DNA of 64,000 bases from Apteryx mantelli (lineage: Eukaryota; Chordata; Aves; Apterygiformes; Apterygidae): positions 1,991,501 through 2,055,500 of the forward strand of contig NC_089990.1 of the NCBI RefSeq assembly GCF_036417845.1, written 5' to 3'. Shown one piece after another: positions 62,806 to 64,000 of the stretch; positions within the stretch are counted from its first letter, which is position 1, and every line of letters begins with the position of its first letter. The notes below the pieces were generated by a model that was not told where the DNA came from, did not search any database, and was given only the letters and a program-made list of their open reading frames with translations. The position numbers and the translations under genes were made by a program.

Positions 62806-64000
62806 GTACGAGCTCCCCGCGCCCCGCGGGCAGCGGCGGCCCCTTTTCCCGGCTCTGGCGGCGGGGCCGAGCTGCCGGCTGCGAGGAGGGCGGCTTGGGG
62901 CTGAAAGAGCAGCAACCCGGCCAAAAGGTTTTCACAGCTCAGCGTGGAGGGCACGGACAGAGGTATCACGCGTTAGCAGTGTAGGAGAGCTTCGCCAAGC
63001 TGGGAAAAGTCCCCGAATCCCTCCTCTCTGAGCCTTGGGACTCAGCGGAGGAGCTCAGCTCTTCCCTTCCCTCCTGCTTTTAATGTCCCCCTGCCCGATT
63101 CCCAGGCTCCCGGGCCAGCGGAGGCTTTGCACCTCCTCTTGCTGCCGCCCAAGAAACCCTGCGGATGAGGAGGATGCTGAATTCCATAATCTGTACCAGA
63201 ACCCGTATGAACTTCATAATCCATCATAATCTTTGATTGGCAGAGCGCAACCAAAGATCCTGTGGCTGGGACTAATCCGTCCTCTTCCAGTGGGGAAGAG
63301 GATCAGCTCCCCCCTGTGCTGCTGGTCTCCTCTTTCTCCCCAGCATCGCAGCAGCTGCGGGAGGACGAGGTTGCCCAGGCACCACCAGGGCTTAGCAGCC
63401 TGCCGGGGTTTAAGCCCTGCTCGCGGCCGAGCCGCCTAAGTTTGGGAAGCTGAGCTCATCCCTTCTAATCTCCCTGCAAATCGCTTGATGATGAGTGAGG
63501 TCCCACGCCCGGGAACGAGCTCTGGGAAGAGGAGCCGACCCAGGGACCGGGGGGCAGCTGCAAGGGGGGGGATTCTCAAGGGGAATGAGGAGCAGCGGGA
63601 TGGGACGGTGGGACACGGCAGAGCGATTCGGGGCAGGCGATGCCCTCGCTTCGGAGCCGCGGTGCACGCGCGAGCCCCAGGTGCCGGCGTGCTTGACTCC
63701 TGCACGGCCAACGCGTGACGGCGCCGAGCACCCGCCGGCATTTCCCATTGCCGGAGAAACCGGCTGCAGGGAGGAGAGACCAACAGGCTCCCTAAAGCGT
63801 CCCCAGCTCTGGCTGCTCCGGCGTGGGAGCTTTTTTTTTCAGGGCGTTACGTTGTGGGTTGTGGGAAGGAAGAGGTCCTCGGGGAGGGGTGACGCTCCGC
63901 GGAGGTCAGCGCCACCGCCGCACGCCTTCAAGCCCTCCCGGCAGCTCGCCGGCGCTCACGCCGCTCTTGACCTTTCTGGCTGCGGTTTCCTCGCTCCCCT
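62806..64000. other. Right-hand edge, no gene recognised
   Basis: GC-rich sequence continuing the CpG island and then becoming moderate in composition. No domain, RNA gene or mobile element was recognised. If 62715-62805 is a first exon, this would be its first intron. Confidence 0.45.

Noticed and set aside
1-64000. CRISPR arrays, bacterial operons, LTR or LINE elements with coding remnants, tRNA genes
   Set aside because: None was recognised by reading. The gene structures are vertebrate nuclear.

Overview
The window reads as nuclear DNA of a sauropsid, most probably a bird. It has compact vertebrate-type genes with GT-AG introns, CpG-rich promoters, few dispersed repeats, and a gene content (WNT11B, IGBP1, a DGAT2-family gene, P2RY4, and a second SHIP2-type phosphatase) that matches the sauropsid counterpart of human Xq13.1. 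WNT11B and the extra SHIP2-type gene are, to my knowledge, absent from that human interval. The species call is inference; no species-diagnostic repeat was recognised.

Layout: 1-8.5 kb is intergenic sequence upstream of WNT11B. WNT11B (+) lies at 8552-13224 with five coding exons, a TATA box at 8498 and a poly(A) signal at 14298. From 14.3 to 23 kb I see no gene, but there are several AT-rich stretches resembling conserved noncoding DNA. IGBP1 (+) lies at 23338-28908 in six coding exons behind a CpG island with three AAGATGGCGG motifs. A DGAT2-like acyltransferase (+) lies at 31867-36371 in eight coding exons. P2RY4 (-) is one coding exon at 39599-40705, convergent with the acyltransferase. 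The stretch 40.7-48 kb has no recognisable gene. A SHIP2/INPPL1-type inositol 5-phosphatase (-) lies at 48453-59505 and was resolved into 26 coding exons with continuous reading phase (1177 aa; SH2, 5-phosphatase, NPxY and SAM). From 59.5 kb to the end is GC-rich promoter-type DNA with a (GGA)n repeat and one doubtful first exon.

The genes do not form one pathway. They are held together by ancestry: the WNT11, DGAT2/MOGAT2, P2RY2/P2RY6 and INPPL1 families also sit close together on human 11q13, so this window looks like the other half of a block duplicated in early vertebrates (2R). Individually they act in non-canonical Wnt signalling (WNT11B), PP2A-subunit chaperoning (IGBP1), neutral-lipid synthesis at the ER (DGAT2-like), nucleotide sensing (P2RY4) and PI(3,4,5)P3 breakdown downstream of receptors (SHIP2-type).

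All exon joins were made by hand from splice-site motifs, reading phase and remembered family sequences. No alignment, expression or database search was run.
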